From Enterobacter sp. EA-1 (lineage in GTDB: Bacteria; Pseudomonadota; Gammaproteobacteria; Enterobacterales; Enterobacteriaceae): a DNA stretch of 64,000 nucleotides. The notes below the pieces were generated by a model that was given only the letters and a program-made list of their open reading frames with translations, was not told where the DNA came from and ran no database searches. The stretch lies in the NCBI GenBank assembly GCA_002886105.1, contig CP025776.1:4154001-4218000 (forward strand), written 5' to 3'. Positions 25,641 to 36,063 of this stretch are shown piece by piece (the stretch's first letter is position 1; each line of letters opens with the position of its first letter). The position numbers and the translations under genes are program-made.

Positions 25641-26048
25641 ATGCGTGCTTTACCGATCTGTTTATTAGCACTCATGCTAAGCGGCTGTTCCTTGCTAAGC
25701 AGATCTCCCGCCGAACCTGTAAAAAGCACCGCAGCCGCACCGAAAGCCGAGCCGGAAAAACCGAAAGTCGTACGTCCCGTTCCAGTACGGATTATCACCA
25801 ACGCAGAAGAGTTAGTCGGTAAGCCGTTCCGCGATCTGGGTGAAGTCTCCGGTGACTCCTGCCGGGGTAAGCAACCCGAGGACTCTCCGCCGAACATCCC
25901 GACTGCGCGCAAACGCATGCAAATCAATGCGTCTAAGATGAAAGCCAACGCCGTTCTGTTGCATAGCTGTGAAGTTACCAGCGGCACGCCGGGTTGCTAC
26001 CGTCAGGCCATTTGCGTTGGTTCCGCCCTCAACATCTCGGCGAAATGA
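25641..26048 (+). CDS. rcsF: Rcs phosphorelay outer-membrane lipoprotein sensor RcsF
   Basis: Surface-exposed lipoprotein that senses LPS and peptidoglycan stress and activates the Rcs phosphorelay through IgaA. One of very few genes here read without a frame break: 135 codons. Lipobox LSGC at residues 13-16, a Pro/Lys/Ala-rich linker, and the four disulfide cysteines in DSCRG, HSCEV and GCYRQAICVGS. Its stop overlaps the trmO start (ATGA). BamA, its known partner for surface display, is also in this window. Confidence 0.97.
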   Translation: MRALPICLLALMLSGCSLLSRSPAEPVKSTAAAPKAEPEKPKVVRPVPVRIITNAEELVGKPFRDLGEVSGDSCRGKQPEDSPPNIPTARKRMQINASKMKANAVLLHSCEVTSGTPGCYRQAICVGSALNISAK

Positions 26049-26751
26049 GCACCTTTGCTTTCGAACAGATAGGCGTTATTCGTTCGCCGTACAAAGAGAA
26101 GTTTGCCGTGCCACGCCAGCCAGTCTGGTGAAACATGGCGGCGGCGAACTTCACTTACTTCCTCCCTATAATCAGGCCGAAGCCGTACGCGGCACCGGAA
26201 GCATTCAGCCATCTGTGGGTCCTTTTCGTTTTCCATCAAACGATGGAAGGCGGCTGGCGCCCGACCGTGCGCCCTCCGCGCCTCGGCGGCAATGCCCGGA
26301 TGGGCGTGTTTGCCACCCGATCCACTTTCCGCCCGAACCCGATTGGCATGTCACTGGTTGAACTCAACGGTATTCGTTGCCAGAAAGATCAGGTTATCCT
26401 GCAACTGGGTAGTCTGGATCTGGTCGATGGCACGCCGGTCGTGGATATCAAACCGTACCTGCCTTTTGCCGAAGCGCTGCCCGATGCGCAAGCCAGCTAC
26501 GCGCAACAGGCTCCCACCGCAGACATTCCGGTCTTTTTACGCCGGAAATCGAGTTGCAACTGGCTGCGCGGGCAACGCGTTACCCGCAGTTAAAAGCCTT
26601 TCTGGTTGACGTTCTGGCGCAGGATCCGCGACCGGCTTACCGTAAAGATGAAGAGCAGGGAAAAACCTATGCCGTCTGGCTGCTGGATTTTAACGTGCGC
26701 TGGCGCGTGACCGATGCGGGATTCGAAGTGTTTGCGCTCGAAGCACGCTAA
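26045..26751 (+). CDS. trmO: tRNA (adenine(37)-N6)-methyltransferase TrmO, frameshifted
   Basis: TrmO (YaeB/TsaA) methylates N6 of the t6A base at position 37 of tRNA-Thr. Starts MSTFAFEQIGVIRSPYKEKFAVPRQP; GNARMGVFATRSTFRPNPIGMS is the family signature. About 235 codons. Frames break near 26128 (expected CCAGG read CCAG), 26192 (expected CCTGG read CACCGG) and 26540 (T run). The C-terminus FNVRWRVTDAGFEVFALEAR is complete. Confidence 0.95.
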
Positions 26752-26769
26752 TTTTATTCCCCCTCTCTT

Positions 26770-26797
26770 TTGGCATCTCTGCCGGGGCTGATAAACT
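26770..26797 (+). promoter_or_regulatory. Probable proS promoter
   Basis: TTGGCA, 16-base spacer, TAAACT, about 66 bases before the proS ATG. Confidence 0.55.
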
Positions 26798-26814
26798 AAA
26801 CCACTTTTTTGTGT

Positions 26815-26833
26815 CAGGCCCGCCCCGGGCCTG
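26815..26833 (+). other. Perfect hairpin in the proS leader
   Basis: CAGGCCCG-CCC-CGGGCCTG, an 8-bp perfect stem with a 3-base loop in the presumed proS 5' leader, 30 bases before the ATG. No T run follows, so it is not a simple terminator. Confidence 0.5.
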
Positions 26834-26863
26834 CTCCAATTGTCCAAATGGAACCGTAACAAC

Positions 26864-28584
<1,721 letters not shown>

Positions 28585-28600
28585 GCGCCACACAAACAAA

Positions 28601-28624
28601 AAAGCCCCGTACGGGGCTTTTTTT
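28601..28624 (+). terminator. proS terminator
   Basis: AGCCCCGT/ACGGGGCT stem followed by seven T; A run on the left may also serve nlpE on the other strand. Confidence 0.9.
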
Positions 28625-28647
28625 ATTGCGGCTAACACAACGCGGGA

Positions 28648-29339
28648 TTAGTCGTCACAATTCTTTTGGCGTCGAACTTGCCTTTTGTTGTTCGTCACCA
28701 GCATCTTCTGCGGCGCGCCGGTATCCGGATTCGGCTCCACGGCAAAATGCCCGTCAACCACCAGCAAAATAGGTTTGGTCTCTGTGCCGCGCGCCGCTGC
28801 ATAGTCGCGTTCAAGCTGCGCATTGCTGGCAACCGCGACTTTCATGCCCGTGGCGCAATCGGTAAAGACAGCGGCATCGGCCATGTATACATACCACGCA
28901 TCGCCATTGGTGTGGCAGGCAGTGCGGCTTTTACCGGTTGGAGTGTGTAGTTAAGCTCTGAGGTTATAGGGTTGCCTTCCCTGTCCAACATCTCCAGCGC
29001 TTCGCCTTTAGCACGGAAATAGATTTTCTCACCGTGTGTATCGGTCAGAATAAGTTTATCCGCCGTGCGCGCCCATTTGCCGTACGAACCGAAAACGGAT
29101 GGCGCTTTTCCGCCCTGATAGCGCTGGTTCATCACCCAGCTACCGTCTTTGGCCAGAAACAGAGACGTTTCAATGCCTTCACAATCCGCGCAGGGCAACA
29201 CGCCACGCCAACTCTGCTGCATCGGTTTCAGTTCTTCAACCTGCGTGGGCTGCACCATTTCAACATCGCCGCGGTTATTGCATCCGATGAGGGCGAAAAG
29301 CAATCCTCCCACCACCGCCGACAAAATCGCCTTATTCAC
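28648..29339 (-). CDS. nlpE: Copper-related lipoprotein NlpE (CutF), Cpx activator, frameshifted
   Basis: Outer-membrane lipoprotein that activates the CpxA sensor when its trafficking or folding is disturbed or cells adhere to surfaces. Lipobox LIGC near residue 20; N-terminal barrel with the CXXC motif [16 protein letters not shown]-terminal part [15 protein letters not shown] and a final NCDD, giving the C-terminal disulfide. About 230 codons. Frames break near 28885 and 28690. The proS and nlpE genes are convergent. Confidence 0.94.
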
Positions 29340-29374
29340 TCGTTATTCCTTATGAATCGTTCTGTTGAAGTCCG

Positions 29375-29795
29375 TCAGCCATCATGACGACGAACCTTTC
29401 CACGTAGCGCTTTCACGGAAGACTTTTTGCGCTTTCGTCGTGAGTCGACGCTCTTTCGAGGCGCGCGTCGGGCGCGTTGCCCGGCGACTCTTCTGCACCA
29501 CCGTCAATTCTTTTATCAACGCCACCGCGGGCGATCGCCGCTTCGCGATTCATCTCCGGCTGCGGTACTCCTGCGCTTTTATCACTATCCAGCCTTCGCT
29601 GCTAATCAGATGGTGCGAAGCGTCAAGTAAACGTGCTTTGTAATACTCTGGCAGGCTGGACGCCCGAATGTCAAAACGCAGGTGAATGGCCGTTGAACTC
29701 TTATTCACATGCTGACCACCCGCCCCCTGCGCGCGAACTGCGGTGATCTCCAGTTCGTCGTCGGCAATGGCAACTGCGCGAGAAATTTCAATCAT
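29375..29795 (-). CDS. arfB: Alternative ribosome-rescue factor B (peptidyl-tRNA hydrolase), frameshifted
   Basis: ArfB (YaeJ) releases peptides from ribosomes stalled without a stop codon. It carries the release-factor motif [22 protein letters not shown], with the catalytic GGQ, and a basic C-terminal tail ([20 protein letters not shown]) that enters the empty mRNA channel. About 140 codons. A missing A near 29425 shifts the tail; repaired it reads [15 protein letters not shown] and ends at 29375. Another break near 29545. The start overlaps the yaeQ stop by 8 bases. Confidence 0.95.
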
Positions 29796-30343
29796 TACGG
29801 CTGCTGCCGAGGGATTCAAGGTGGATCTCAAGATTCTGACTGTCGTCCGAAAGCCAGATTGCGCCATCCTGCAATGTTGCCTGTAAATTCATGGTGCGAT
29901 CGTCGGCAAAGCCACTCAGCCCGGCCAGTTGCGCATCATCCAGATACCAGATGCTCAGGTTGTTGAACGCCGCGCAGCGCGTCTGGTTTTGCTGCCACCA
30001 AATTTGCGCCGCGCGTGAATTATAGGTAAATAACGCCACCTCTTTTGCCCGGGTACAGGCTTTCTTCAGCCGCTTTTCGTCTGGCAGGCCCAACTCGATC
30101 CACAGATCAATGCCAAGATAATCATTGCGCAACCGCGGGCTTCCGGCTCATCTTCTGCACTTAACCCGCGAGTAAATTGCAGACGCTCATCGGCATATTT
30201 TATCCAGCCAGCAGGCGCAGCATCATGCGCTCTTGTGTCTCGGAAGGATGGCGTGCCAGCGTCAATGAGGCATCTAAAAACTGATTACGATCGAGATCGG
30301 CAACGTTGACCATTGCTTTATAAATTGTCGCTTTTAGCGCCAT
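29788..30343 (-). CDS. yaeQ: YaeQ family protein, frameshifted
   Basis: Conserved gammaproteobacterial protein with a PD-(D/E)XK nuclease-like fold and no settled function. Starts [10 protein letters not shown] at 30343; the C-terminal two thirds reads [49 protein letters not shown]. About 184 codons. Frames break near 30255, 30215 and 30130. Translationally coupled to arfB. Confidence 0.93.
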
Positions 30344-30452
30344 AACACCACTCCTTCATAAAATGGTCGCTATTGTAACGAATCCCGACATAAAGCGCTG
30401 TTATCTCTTGCGCGTGCAGGTATTCATCACTCTGATAATGATTAACAAGCTG

Positions 30453-30461
30453 TGGTATAGT
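30453..30461 (+). promoter_or_regulatory. Possible extended -10 promoter for yaeP-rof
   Basis: TGGTATAGT fits an extended -10 element about 80 bases before yaeP; no good -35 is seen. Confidence 0.4.
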
Positions 30462-30539
30462 CACCTTGCTAAACAGAGTGTATGTTCGTAGGCTTAGTGT
30501 TATCTCACAGTAAAAGTCAGGTTGCTGACAGGAGGTGAT

Positions 30540-30740
30540 GTGAACAATTATTGTGAGTTAGTGCGTAAACGCTATGCAGAAATTGCCAGCGGAGATCTCG
30601 GGTATATCCCGGACGCGCTGGGGTGCGTATTGAGAAGTGTTAAATGAAATGGCGTCGGATGACACCCTTTCAGAGTCGGTCAGGGAAAGGCGGCGTACGC
30701 TGCCGCGAACTTACTGGTGAGCGATTATGTCAATGAATGA
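30540..30740 (+). CDS. yaeP: YaeP family protein, frameshifted
   Basis: Small conserved protein (about 66 residues) of unknown function. GTG start preceded by a strong GGAGGT; reads [30 protein letters not shown], then after a frame change near 30635 [15 protein letters not shown], and after another near 30690 [16 protein letters not shown]. Overlaps the rof start by 8 bases, as in E. coli, so the two are coupled. Confidence 0.93.
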
Positions 30741-30988
30741 TGCCTATCAACCCATCAACTGTGATGACTATGACAACCTTGAGCTCGCCTGCCAGCATCA
30801 TCTTTTACTGGCGCTGGAACTGGAAAGACGGCGAGAAACTCAGTGCCAAAGCCAACGATTTAGTCTCACGTAAAAATGTGGAGTATCTGGTGGTCGACGT
30901 GGCGGGCACCGCGCGTGAACTGCGTCTCGACAAAATTGCCAGCTTCAGCCATCCCGAAATCGGCACCGTTGTGGTGAGCGAGTCCTGA
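30733..30988 (+). CDS. rof: Rho-binding antiterminator Rof, frameshifted
   Basis: Small Sm-like protein (about 84 residues) that binds Rho and blocks its RNA loading. N-terminus [23 protein letters not shown]; after an extra base near 30828, LSAKANDLVSRKNVEYLVVDVAGTARELRLDKIASFSHPEIGTVVVSES. Coupled to yaeP, convergent with tilS. Confidence 0.94.
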
Positions 30989-30996
30989 TTGTTTTG

Positions 30997-31016
30997 CGGG
31001 CAGCGCATGTTGCCCG
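30997..31016. terminator. Hairpin between rof and tilS
   Basis: CGGGCA / TGCCCG with an 8-base loop, abutting the tilS stop; T-rich on the plus side. Modest. Confidence 0.45.
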
Positions 31017-32312
31017 TTATTCTTGCTTCCACACCAGTCGCACGCCGTTCTGACCCGCTTCTTTAATGCCCTCTTGTGTCACAAACACCCCGGCCGCCGC
31101 TATCAATGTTTCGCCATAGAACAACAGTGGCGTGGTATCGCGACGGGGGGGCAACGCCAAGCTCCTGCCAAATCTTCTTCAGCTTGCGCCCACCATTACG
31201 CCCGACAATGTGCAGTAACCCCCGAGCCGGAAACGTACCGACACCGCTTCATGCGCCTGCGGTGCGCGTAATTCACCGCCAGCCAGCAGTGACAACGTCC
31301 CCAGTTCCGCCGGTAAGATCAGCGGTTCAGAAACGCATGCCCACGCAAGCTGCGTCCCCCGCTGGCTTATACGCCGTTTGCTCCACCATAATCTGCCCTG
31401 ATAACGGCGAACGTCATATTCTCCCAGCCGCAGCGCAGGCTCGGCATCGTCGCGAGCCAGCGCCACTTCCTGCCATAAACGGTTAAGCATCGCCCGCGAA
31501 GGCATCGCAGCCCCTGCTGCGCCAACCAGCGACGCAGCAACGCATTGCGCCGTACCTCACTGATATCCAGCAACGAAGCAATATTCAGTGCGCCATCGGC
31601 TGTGGTCGCCGCCGCCAGTTCACTGGCCAGCAGCTCGTCCAGCAGTTGCTCCTGTTCTCCGCACAGCGCAGCGCATACGCGCCGTGGCCGATGCGAAATG
31701 TGGCCAGCGAGCGGTCAGTAAGGGCAGGATCTGTAAGCGTAAAAAATTGCGATCGAAGCTGGCATCGGCATTACTTTCATCTTCGATCCAGCATAAATCA
31801 TGCGTCAGCGCCCATTGATGCAACGCATGTCGCGTGTGATGAAGGAGCGGGCGAATAAGCTGTGTTCCGGCAAACGGCAGACTTTCCGGCATCGCGGCAA
31901 GCCCGGCGGGCCCACTACCGCGTTTTAGTGCCAGTAAAAATGTTTCACACTGATCGTCTAAATGCTGGGCAGTTAGCAGGACTTCTCCGGCCTGCAATGT
32001 CTGGCTAAACGCCTGATAACGCGCATTACGCGCCTGCGCCTCAATACCTTCGCCATTATCCACCAGCGTCACGCGCACGACCGTTAACGGGATCTGCCAG
32101 CGTGCGCACACCTGCTCACAGTGTTGCGCCCAGTTGTCTGCATAGGGGCTCAAACCGTGATGCACATGGACAGCACGCAGGCAGATATCCGGCTGTTGCT
32201 CACGCAAGCACCACAGCGTGTGCAGCAATACGGTCGAATCCAGCCCACCGCTAAACGCCACCAGAAACTGGCGCGATGGGGTTGGCAGCGAATCGAAAAG
32301 GGGTGTGGTCAT
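31017..32312 (-). CDS. tilS: tRNA(Ile)-lysidine synthase, frameshifted
   Basis: Converts the wobble C of tRNA-Ile (CAU) to lysidine, so that it reads AUA; essential. N-type ATP-pyrophosphatase PP-loop [13 protein letters not shown] near residue 20; [25 protein letters not shown] is the second motif, and two C-terminal domains follow. Starts [20 protein letters not shown] at 32312. About 431 codons. Frames break near 31655, 31500, 31370, 31200 and 31150. Confidence 0.95.
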
Positions 32313-32374
32313 TGCAGTTATCAAAACGGGAAACATTGCCCGGCACGTTACCGGGCAATGCCTTGTGGCAAGCA

Positions 32375-32767
32375 TTACTGCTGGTAAAGCTCCAGCGGCA
32401 GGCCATCAGGATCGTTAAAGAAGGTAAACCGTTTATCGGTGTAAGGGTCAATACGGATCGCTTCACACGCTACGCCATGCGCCTCTGGAGGTGCGCCACC
32501 GCCTGATCAATATCCTCGACGCTAAACGCCAGATGGCGCAGGCCGCAGGCTTCAGGGCGGCTGGGGCGATGGGGTGGAAAGGGAAACGAAAACAGCTCAA
32601 TCACATAGTGCCCGTTCAGCGCCGGGGTCGCCTTTCCGAGAATCGCGGGCTTCCCGGTACACTTCGCTTTGCAGCGTAAAACCGAGAATATCGCAGTAGA
32701 AGGCTTTGCTTTTGGCATAGTCCGTGGCAATGATAGCAATGTGATGAACCTGTTTTAAACCCAGCAT
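32375..32767 (-). CDS. yaeR: VOC-family (glyoxalase-like) protein YaeR, frameshifted
   Basis: Small vicinal-oxygen-chelate metalloprotein related to glyoxalase I; substrate unknown. Reads [43 protein letters not shown], then [40 protein letters not shown], ending LELYQQ. About 130 codons. Frames break near 32640, 32480 and 32400. Between tilS and ldcC as in E. coli. Confidence 0.92.
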
Positions 32768-32778
32768 GATCGCTCCTT

Positions 32779-34963
32779 TTATTCCTCCCAGCACGTTAAC
32801 TCCGCCTGCATTTGACCGCAACAGATCAGTGGACTTTTTAGGACTCGTACCCGGTAGACGCCCTCCTCGTCGCGCTTCGCGCCATGAATATCGGTTTCAA
32901 AGCCGGGATAGTGGCGACCAATCGCACACAGCATCAGTAAAAATCGAGCACCGGCCGGCTTGCTTCCGTGATCATCTCGCCGGGCATCACCAGCGGGACA
33001 CCGCGGCGGATAGGGCAGGATCATATTGGCGGAGATGCGACCACTCAGTTTTTCCAGCTCGATGGTTTCCACTTCGCCCCGATCTGCCGCTGCCTCGTGC
33101 GGCGTCATTTTCATTTCTGGCAGTACGTCGAATGCCTGCAGCATCAATCGAGGAAGATCGTGCTGACGAATAAGCCGATGGATCCCCTGCGCCAGATCCT
33201 GAATCCGCATCGTACGGTAGAAATCCGGATCTTCAGCATAGAGATCCGGCAGCATATTTTTCACTCGCAGGTTCAGATCGTAGGCGCGCTTAAACTCCAT
33301 CAAACCGCGTAACAACCCCATGGCACGGGTTTTATCAATACCAATACTGAACAGAAACAGCAGGTTATACGGACCTGTTTTTCGACCACCACACCGCGCT
33401 CATCGAGAAATTTGGCCACCAGCGCCGCCGGGATCCCCTCGTCATCCATGTTTCCCAGCTCATCCATTCCCGGCGTTAAGATAGTGACCTTCACCGGATC
33501 GAGGAACATATGATCGGCGTCCGCCTCCCGAAAACCGTGCCAGCTCTCGCCCGGCGCAACCGGCCAGCAGTCGGCTTCATCAATATCTTCGGGTTGCCAG
33601 ATATCGAAGAACCAGCCATCCGCTTCCTCTTTCAGGCGCTGTACTTCTTTGCGGAAATGCAGCGCACGCTCCACCGAACGGTTAATCAGCCGCTTGCCAG
33701 TGGTTACCGCGCAGCATCGCAGCGGCCGTCTCAATCGAGGCCACCAGCGGATAGCTCGGTGAGGTCGTGGTATGCATCATAAAAGCTTCGTTGAACGTCT
33801 CTTCGTCATAGTCGCCTTTAATGTGGATCAGCGATGCCTGCGAAAAAGCCGCCAGCATTTTGTGCGTCGATTGGGTTTCAAAGAAGACTTTGCCCGGCAT
33901 CCGTTCACCACTCATGCCGCTTTTACCGGCGTAGATTGGGTGAAAATTGGTATACGGTACCCGAGGGCGGAATCGAAGTGGATCGACGGGACATCCAGCG
34001 TCTGTTTGATCCAGTTGGTGTTATACAGCAACCCGTCATACGTGGAGTTGGTGATCACCGCATGCACCGGCCAGCGGGCGCCGCGGGTATTCGCCACCTT
34101 TAGCTCAATACTGGCATGGGTGAACTCACAGCGCGGGGATCCCCACCGAGGATCCCCCAGTGCGTTGCGACCCGGTTTTAGCCAGAGCGGCACAACGTCG
34201 CTCATCATCAGTAAATGGGCCAGCGATTTATGGCAGTTACGATCGATAAGCAAGGTGCTACCGGCAGGTGCAGCATACATCCCCACAATTTTGTTCGACG
34301 TCGAGGTACCGTTGGTCACCATGTAGCTCTGCTCAGCGCCGAAAGTGCGGGCAATATACTCTTCCGCTTCGAGGTGCGGCCCGGTGTGATCCAACAACGA
34401 TCCCAGCTCCGTCACCGAGATCGACACGTCCGCTTTTAGCGTGTTGCCACCAAAAAAGTCGTAAAACAGGCATCCCACCGGGCTTTTCTGGTACGCAGTA
34501 CCCGCCATATGCCCCGGCGTACAGAAGGTGTATTTTCCTCTTTAACATAGGTGAACAGCGCCCGGGTAAACGGCGGCGTAATGTTTTCCGGTACTCTTGC
34601 GTGTACTGGCCGATGCGCGTCGCAATATCGTCGGCGACGCTTAGCGCGTACTCAAAAAACCACAACGCCATACGCATATCCTGAGCGCTGACATCCATGG
34701 TCGAGTGCGTATTAATAAAAGCGTAGAGCGGCAAGAACTCATTAAGCTGATTGATTTCACTGCACAAATCGAGGGAATACTCATCCCAGTCAAAGATCAC
34801 CCCGCAGATGCGCGGGTTGTGCTCGATAAACTTCAGTAAGTCGTTGCTATTTTGCGGCCTGATAATCTGGAAACCCTTGCGCCTGTAACGCCTGCTCCAG
34901 CTCCTTGATGGGTTCATCTTTGTAGAACGCGCCATGCGGTCCCATGATGGCAATAATATTCAC
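32779..34963 (-). CDS. ldcC: Constitutive lysine decarboxylase LdcC, frameshifted
   Basis: PLP enzyme making cadaverine from lysine; decameric, Orn/Lys/Arg decarboxylase class I. N-terminal wing domain NIIAIMGPHGAFYKDEPIKELEQALQAQGF; core YQKSPVGCLFYDFFGGNTLKADVSISVTELGSLLDHTGPH; PLP lysine in ETQSTHKMLAAFSQASLIH. The GTG at 34963 has AAGGAGG five bases upstream. About 725 codons. The last 18 residues after RVRVLK differ from E. coli (which ends KMAG) and may be real or a frame effect. Breaks near 34865, 34590, 34510, 34140, 33945, 33700, 33370 and 33020. Position next to accA identifies LdcC rather than CadA. Confidence 0.94.
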
Positions 34964-35016
34964 GGCTACCTCCTTAAAAACATTCGCTAAGCATAGCTGA
35001 GGTAAACCGCAAATAT

Positions 35017-35043
35017 AAAAAAAGCCGCACACAAGGTGCAGCT
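35017..35043 (-). terminator. accA terminator
   Basis: On the minus strand AGCTGCAC-CTTGT-GTGCGGCT followed by seven T. Ends the dnaE-accA transcript before ldcC. Confidence 0.85.
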
Positions 35044-35052
35044 CGTTGTTTC

Positions 35053-35083
35053 TGCCGGATGGCGCTTCGCGTACCCGGCTTGC
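35053..35083. repeat. REP (palindromic unit) element
   Basis: TGCCGGATGGCGCTTCGCG is close to the enterobacterial REP consensus and closes with TACCCGGCTTGC as the other arm. Intergenic between ldcC and accA, as is usual for REPs. Confidence 0.75.
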
Positions 35084-35090
35084 AGCAATA

Positions 35091-36051
35091 TCAGGCGTAG
35101 CCGTAGCTCATCAGACGCTGGTAACGGCGGTTACGCAGATCGTCTTTGCTCAGCACATCCAGATCGGCCAGTCCGCCAGCAGTTGCGCTTTCAGCGATGC
35201 AGCCATTGTTTCCGGGTTGCGGTGCGCGCCGCCCAGCGGTTCCGGAATAATGGAGTCGATCAGCTTCAACTCTTTCAGACGCGTGGCGATAATACCCATT
35301 GCATCTGCGGCCAGCGGGGCTTTGTCTGCGCTTTTCCACAGGATAGACGCACACCCTTCCGGCGAGATGACGGAATAGGTGCTGTACTGCAGCATATTCA
35401 CTTTGTCGCCGACGCCAATCGCCAGCGCGCCGCCGGAACCGCCTTCACCAATCACGGTGCAGATAACCGGCACGTTCAGGCGAGACATCTCACGCAGGTT
35501 GCGGGCAATCGCTTCAGACTGACCACGCTCTTCAGCGCCAACGCCGTGGTATGCGCCCGGGGTGTCGATAAAGGTGATGATCGGCATGTTAAAGCGTTCT
35601 GCCATTTCCATCAGGCGCAGCGCTTTGCGGTAGCCTTCCGGCGCCGGCATACCGAAGTTGCGGCGAATTTTTTCTTTGGTTTCGCGACCTTTCTGGTGGC
35701 CGATAATCATGACCGGACGACCATCCAGACGCGCGCGATACCGCCAACAATGGCTTTATCATCCGCATAGGCACGATCGCCTGCCAGTTCGTCGAACTCA
35801 TCGAAAGCCAGACGGACGTAATCCAGGTGTATGGACGCAGCGGATGGCGAGCCAACTGGGCAACCTGCCATGCACCAAGATCGGCGAAAATTTTGCGCGT
35901 CAACTCTACGCTTTTTTCGCGCAGACGATGCACTTCTTCGTCGATGTTAATATCCAGTTTTTCATCCTGACGGCCAACAGCGGTCAGAGAATCGATTTTC
36001 GCTTCCAGCCTCAGCAATCGGCTGTTCGAAATCAAGGAAATTCAGACTCAT
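35091..36051 (-). CDS. accA: Acetyl-CoA carboxylase carboxyltransferase subunit alpha, frameshifted
   Basis: With AccD transfers CO2 from carboxy-biotin to acetyl-CoA, giving malonyl-CoA, the committed step of fatty-acid synthesis. Reads [15 protein letters not shown]-like N-terminus, [34 protein letters not shown], the crotonase-fold oxyanion region [16 protein letters not shown], and [15 protein letters not shown]; ends LMSYGYA. 319 codons. Breaks near 36010, 35825 (expected ACCCTGG read ACCTGG), 35730 and 35160. PGAYHGVG replaces the usual PGAYPGVG, likely a CCC-to-CAC miscall. Confidence 0.97.
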
Positions 36052-36063
36052 AGTATTCCTGTA

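Noticed and set aside
35036-35770. 244-codon plus-strand frame
   Set aside because: Antisense to accA.
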